Below, in pieces: positions 61,095 to 64,000 of a stretch of DNA of 64,000 nucleotides (the stretch's first letter is position 1; each line of letters begins with the position of its first letter). A program made the position numbers and the translations under genes. The notes under the pieces were generated by a model. That model saw only the letters and a list, made by a program, of their open reading frames with translations. It did no database searches and was not told the origin of the DNA. The stretch spans positions 61,150 to 125,149 of the forward strand of contig NZ_JANIBJ010000007.1 in NCBI RefSeq assembly GCF_024505185.1, in the 5' to 3' direction. Origin of the DNA: Methylomonas subterranea (GTDB lineage: Bacteria > Pseudomonadota > Gammaproteobacteria > Methylococcales > Methylomonadaceae).

Positions 61095-61868
61095 ATGTTC
61101 ATTGACTCGCATTGTCACCTGGATCGTATCGATCTGAAACCCTATAACAACGACTTTGCCGCCTTTATGCGGGACGCGGACGCCAAGCAGATCGAGCATA
61201 TGTTGTGTATAGCCATAGATCTGGAGTCGTATCCCGACATGTTGGCATTGATAGCGCCATATCCGCGGATTTCACTCTCTGTCGGGGTACATCCCAATGT
61301 CACCGAGGGCAGGGAAGCCAGCGTGGATGAACTGCTGAATTTGGCCAAGCATGACAAAGTCATCGCCATAGGCGAGACCGGTCTGGATTATTTTCGCGGC
61401 GAAGGCGATTTGGCCTGGCAGCATCGGCGCTTCAGGAATCATATCGAGGTCGCCAAAGCCTTGCATAAACCCCTGATCATACATACCCGCGAAGCCGGCC
61501 ACGACTCGCTGGACGTTTTGCGGGCCGAAGGCGCCGACCGGGTTGGCGGCATCATTCATTGCTTTACCGAAGATTGGGCTTATGCCGAGAAAGCCCTGGA
61601 TTTGAATTTTTATATTTCGTTTTCCGGCATCGTTACCTTTAAAAACGCTCGGGCCATACAAGATGTGGCGCGAAAAGTGCCGGCGGACCGTTTCCTGATC
61701 GAGACCGACTCGCCCTATCTGGCGCCGGCGCCTCATCGAGGCAAACCCAACTATCCGACCTATGTCAGGCATGTGGCGGAGTATATTGCCGAATTACGCA
61801 ATTGCCGCGTCGAGGAAATTGCCGAGCAATCCCGGAACAATTTTTATCGCTTGTTCGGTATGCATTGA
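61095..61868 (+). CDS. tatD: TatD-family metal-dependent deoxyribonuclease
   Basis: A 257-residue TIM-barrel hydrolase of the TatD/YcfH group. Metal ligands are in 'FIDSHCHLDRID' (HxH), 'IAIGETGLDYFRG' (Glu), 'PLIIHTREAGHDS' (His), 'IIHCFTEDW' (His) and 'LIETDSPYLAP' (Asp). The usual C-terminal 'RGKPNYPTYVRHVAEYIAELR' is present. In this operon position it corresponds to YcfH of E. coli. It starts 50 bp after pilZ and ends the operon. The exact substrate of the YcfH branch is unsettled. Confidence 0.92.
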   Translation: MFIDSHCHLDRIDLKPYNNDFAAFMRDADAKQIEHMLCIAIDLESYPDMLALIAPYPRISLSVGVHPNVTEGREASVDELLNLAKHDKVIAIGETGLDYFRGEGDLAWQHRRFRNHIEVAKALHKPLIIHTREAGHDSLDVLRAEGADRVGGIIHCFTEDWAYAEKALDLNFYISFSGIVTFKNARAIQDVARKVPADRFLIETDSPYLAPAPHRGKPNYPTYVRHVAEYIAELRNCRVEEIAEQSRNNFYRLFGMH

Positions 61869-61884
61869 GCCGCTTTTGACAGGC

Positions 61885-61920
61885 AAAAAAAACGGTCGGA
61901 CCGAGAAGAGAGCCGACCGT
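61885..61920. other. Stem-loop after tatD
   Basis: ACGGTCGG (61892-61899) and CCGACCGT (61913-61920) form an 8-bp stem preceded by eight A. The T-tract is therefore on the reverse strand, so as a terminator it would act best on leftward transcription; on the forward strand it could still mark the end of the tatD transcript. Confidence 0.5.
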
Positions 61921-62054
61921 CTAAGAGGGAAGTAACTCTTATCCCCAACGGGACGCATACAAGAGTTCCTTGCAGTCTAGCCAAACAATACGACTTTGAA
62001 AATGTGGCATAAAGCCGCGTGGCAAATTGTCGCTGCCACCTTGTTGATCAATCC

Positions 62055-63209
62055 ATGCAAACTGACTTTGAATTTCCGCAAGGCCGCTTGCGGCTGAGAC
62101 GGCTACCGTATCGAAAAAACGACCTACTGCGGGCTTGGGACGCGGCGGACAGCTATCTGCTGGAGCATCTGGCCGCCGCTGATGCGCCCGAGCCCGCCGC
62201 GCATATTGTCATAGTAAACGACAGTTTTGGGGCGCTGACCCTGGCTTTGCATCGTTACCGGCCGACGGCAATTTCCGATTCCTTCCTGTCCCGGCAAGCT
62301 ACCCTAAACAATGCCGAACTGAACCGGCTGGATCTCGCGGGGTTAATGTTGTTGGATAGCCTGAGCCTGCCCGACAGGCCCATCGATTACCTTTTGATCA
62401 AGGCGCCGAAAACCCTAGGCTTGCTGGAGTATCAATTACATATGCTACGGCCCTTGCTGACACCCGCGACCAAAATCATAGTCGCCGGCATGGTCAAGGC
62501 CTTGAGCGCCAATGTATGGAAATGCCTGGAAGCTTTGATAGGGCCTACCCGCACCTCGCTGGCAGTCAAAAAAGCCCGGTTGATTTTTGCCGATCTCGAT
62601 CGTCGCTTGCGAATTCCGGCCAATCCCTACCCGCGGCAATATCGCTTGGACGTCGACGTAAATGGGGTAAATTACGATTTTCCGCTGGACAATCACGCCA
62701 ATGTGTTTTCCCGCGACAGCCTGGATATAGGCACCCGTTTTTTATTGCAGCACCTGCCGGACAATCCCGCGCACCGCGACTTCATCGATTTGGGTTGCGG
62801 CAATGGCGTGGTGGGTTTGATGATCGCGCAACGGTTGCCCGAGGCGAGGATACGGTTTGTCGATGAATCGTACATGGCGGTGGCCTCGGCCAAGGACAAT
62901 TTCATGCGCGCCTTCGCCGGGCAGCGGCAAGCCGAATTCCTGGTGGGGGATGGTTTGACGGGTTTTGCCGAAAACAGCGCCGATTGTATAGTCTGTAATC
63001 CGCCATTTCATCAGCAGCATGCCGTGGGCGATCATATCGCTTGGCAAATGTTTGATCAGGCCAGACGCGTGCTGCGCGGGGGCGGTGAATTGCGGGTGAT
63101 CGGCAACCGGCATTTGAATTATCACAGCCATCTGAAAAAACTGTTCGGTCATTGGGAAGCCGTGGCCGCCAATGCCAAATTTACGATAATCAAAACCAGC
63201 AAGCGCTGA
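62055..63209 (+). CDS. rlmG: 23S rRNA (guanine-N2) methyltransferase RlmG
   Basis: A 384-residue two-domain methyltransferase; RlmG modifies G1835 of 23S rRNA in E. coli numbering. The N-terminal degenerate domain has 'LRAWDAADSYLLEHL', 'IVNDSFGALTLAL' and 'LIKAPKTLGLLEYQLHMLR'. The C-terminal domain has 'NHANVFSRDSLDIGTRFLLQHLP', the SAM loop 'FIDLGCGNGVVGL' and the catalytic 'CIVCNPPFHQQHAVGDHIAWQMF'. I start at this ATG, close to the E. coli length; a GTG 36 bp earlier is an alternative. The gene meets gloB tail to tail with no gap. Confidence 0.93.
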   Translation: MQTDFEFPQGRLRLRRLPYRKNDLLRAWDAADSYLLEHLAAADAPEPAAHIVIVNDSFGALTLALHRYRPTAISDSFLSRQATLNNAELNRLDLAGLMLLDSLSLPDRPIDYLLIKAPKTLGLLEYQLHMLRPLLTPATKIIVAGMVKALSANVWKCLEALIGPTRTSLAVKKARLIFADLDRRLRIPANPYPRQYRLDVDVNGVNYDFPLDNHANVFSRDSLDIGTRFLLQHLPDNPAHRDFIDLGCGNGVVGLMIAQRLPEARIRFVDESYMAVASAKDNFMRAFAGQRQAEFLVGDGLTGFAENSADCIVCNPPFHQQHAVGDHIAWQMFDQARRVLRGGGELRVIGNRHLNYHSHLKKLFGHWEAVAANAKFTIIKTSKR

Positions 63210-63980
63210 TTAGCGGAAATGATCTTTTAACAGCCGGATTTTGGCAAACACCCGCGCCGGAGGCTCGCTGGGGTCGGCGGCAACGGCTTGGCGCAGACTG
63301 GGGCTGTGTTCGCGTAGAAAGGGATTGGTTTTCAGCTCATCGGCCATGGTCGAGGGCAAGGTGGGCAAGTTTTTCTCCCGCAGACCGGTTACCTCCGCCA
63401 TGCGCCGTTGTAAATCCGGATTATCCGCTTCCAGTGTCAACGCGAAACGGCCGTTGGCTTGCGTATATTCGTGGGCGCAATAAATGCGCGTATCGCCGGG
63501 CAGGGCTTTCAGGGTTTGCAGCGACTGCCACATCTGTTCCGCCGTGCCCTCGAACAGGCGGCCGCAGCCCAGCGAAAACAAGGTGTCTCCGCAAAACAGG
63601 GCCCGGCTGTCGGCGGCGTAAAAAGCAATATGTCCCAAGGTGTGTCCGGGCGCGGCTAATACCTGGAACAGCTGCTGGCCCAGAGCCACTTTGTCGCCGT
63701 CAGCCACGCCGATATCCAGTCCGGGAATCCGCGAACGGTCCGAGGCGGCGGCCACGATTTTGCAAGCGGTGGCTTGCTTGAGCGCCAAATTGCCGCCTAC
63801 ATGGTCGCCGTGGTGGTGGGTGTTGAATACGTAATCCAGATGCCAGTCTCTGTCCTGTAAGGCTCGCAGCACCGGCTCGGCCTCGGCGGGGTCGACCACG
63901 GCGGTTTTATTGCCGGCCGAGTCGCGCAGCAGATAAATATAGTTATCGCTCAGGGCCGGTAGGATGACGATTTCCAGCAT
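63210..63980 (-). CDS. gloB: Hydroxyacylglutathione hydrolase (glyoxalase II)
   Basis: A 256-residue metallo-beta-lactamase-fold enzyme that hydrolyses S-lactoylglutathione in methylglyoxal removal. The metal motif 'THHHGDHVGG' (about 53-62), 'APGHTLGHIAFY', 'FCGDTLFSLGCGRLFEGT' and the C-terminal 'HEYTQANGRFAL' and 'NPFLRE' are all as in GloB. The ATG at 63980 fits the family start ('MLEIVILPALSDNYIYLL'); a TTG 18 bp upstream is only theoretical. The promoter lies outside the window. Confidence 0.94.
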   Translation of the reverse strand: MLEIVILPALSDNYIYLLRDSAGNKTAVVDPAEAEPVLRALQDRDWHLDYVFNTHHHGDHVGGNLALKQATACKIVAAASDRSRIPGLDIGVADGDKVALGQQLFQVLAAPGHTLGHIAFYAADSRALFCGDTLFSLGCGRLFEGTAEQMWQSLQTLKALPGDTRIYCAHEYTQANGRFALTLEADNPDLQRRMAEVTGLREKNLPTLPSTMADELKTNPFLREHSPSLRQAVAADPSEPPARVFAKIRLLKDHFR

Positions 63981-64000
63981 GAGGGAGTCAGGCGCCAAAA

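Overview
The window reads as a stretch of gammaproteobacterial chromosome carrying one integrated satellite-like element. The gene order acpP-fabF-pabC-mltG-tmk-holB-pilZ-tatD, the rlmG methyltransferase, the tRNAs and the two-partner secretion locus all fit a Gammaproteobacterium. The overall protein style suggests a methanotroph-like (Methylococcales) host, but no methane-oxidation gene lies here, so that is only an impression.

Positions 1-24,500 look like a phosphate-starvation island. They hold a PstS-like binding protein (5' cut by the window edge), a TpsB/FhaC-type outer-membrane transporter and its 3548-residue filamentous exoprotein. These are followed by a DUF2341-LamG-ExbB fusion, ExbD, a TonB-like protein, a large porin and a coiled-coil periplasmic protein. 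The content resembles the PhoB-controlled PdtA/PdtB-ExbB2/ExbD2 region of Pseudomonas aeruginosa. Then come a TVP38/DedA-type membrane protein, ethanolamine ammonia-lyase (eutBC, reverse strand), a DUF6447-like small protein, an endonuclease/exonuclease/phosphatase-family hydrolase and a lipoprotein. By eye I find five Pho-box-like sites (two 7-mers separated by 4 bp), each followed after 10-11 bp by a -10 hexamer. They stand before the TPS operon, the exbB-like operon, eutBC, the DUF6447 gene and the lipoprotein gene. The shared geometry is the strongest regulatory signal in the window.

Positions 24,500-34,400 carry a dispersed hairpin repeat, a YegP-like protein, a short-form NAD-glutamate dehydrogenase, and a STAS/anti-sigma-kinase pair. 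Divergent from that pair are a thiamine-diphosphate 2-oxoacid decarboxylase and a multi-PAS PP2C phosphatase. The last three regulatory proteins form a likely partner-switching module.

Positions 35,429-53,370 are an 18-kb integrated element beside tRNA-Cys and tRNA-Gly. It has 26-bp imperfect att repeats at both ends and paired 8-bp repeats with identical 12-bp spacing just inside each end. It encodes an intact tyrosine integrase, AlpA, an Ash-like protein, a Toprim primase, a DUF927-type helicase, an iteron-like repeat array and a C4/CI-type antisense RNA, which is a P4-satellite-style plan. Unusually it also carries a compact four-gene operon resembling the internal (DNA-ejection) proteins of podoviruses, including a lytic transglycosylase, but no capsid, portal or terminase gene. 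Just outside the left att lies a second, truncated integrase, suggesting tandem integration at the same site. A serine recombinase gene in the element is followed by a perfect 40-bp palindrome.

Positions 53,400-64,000 return to the core chromosome: two tRNAs, an unknown membrane protein, a hotdog-like protein, the fatty-acid/murein/replication operon, tatD, rlmG and gloB.
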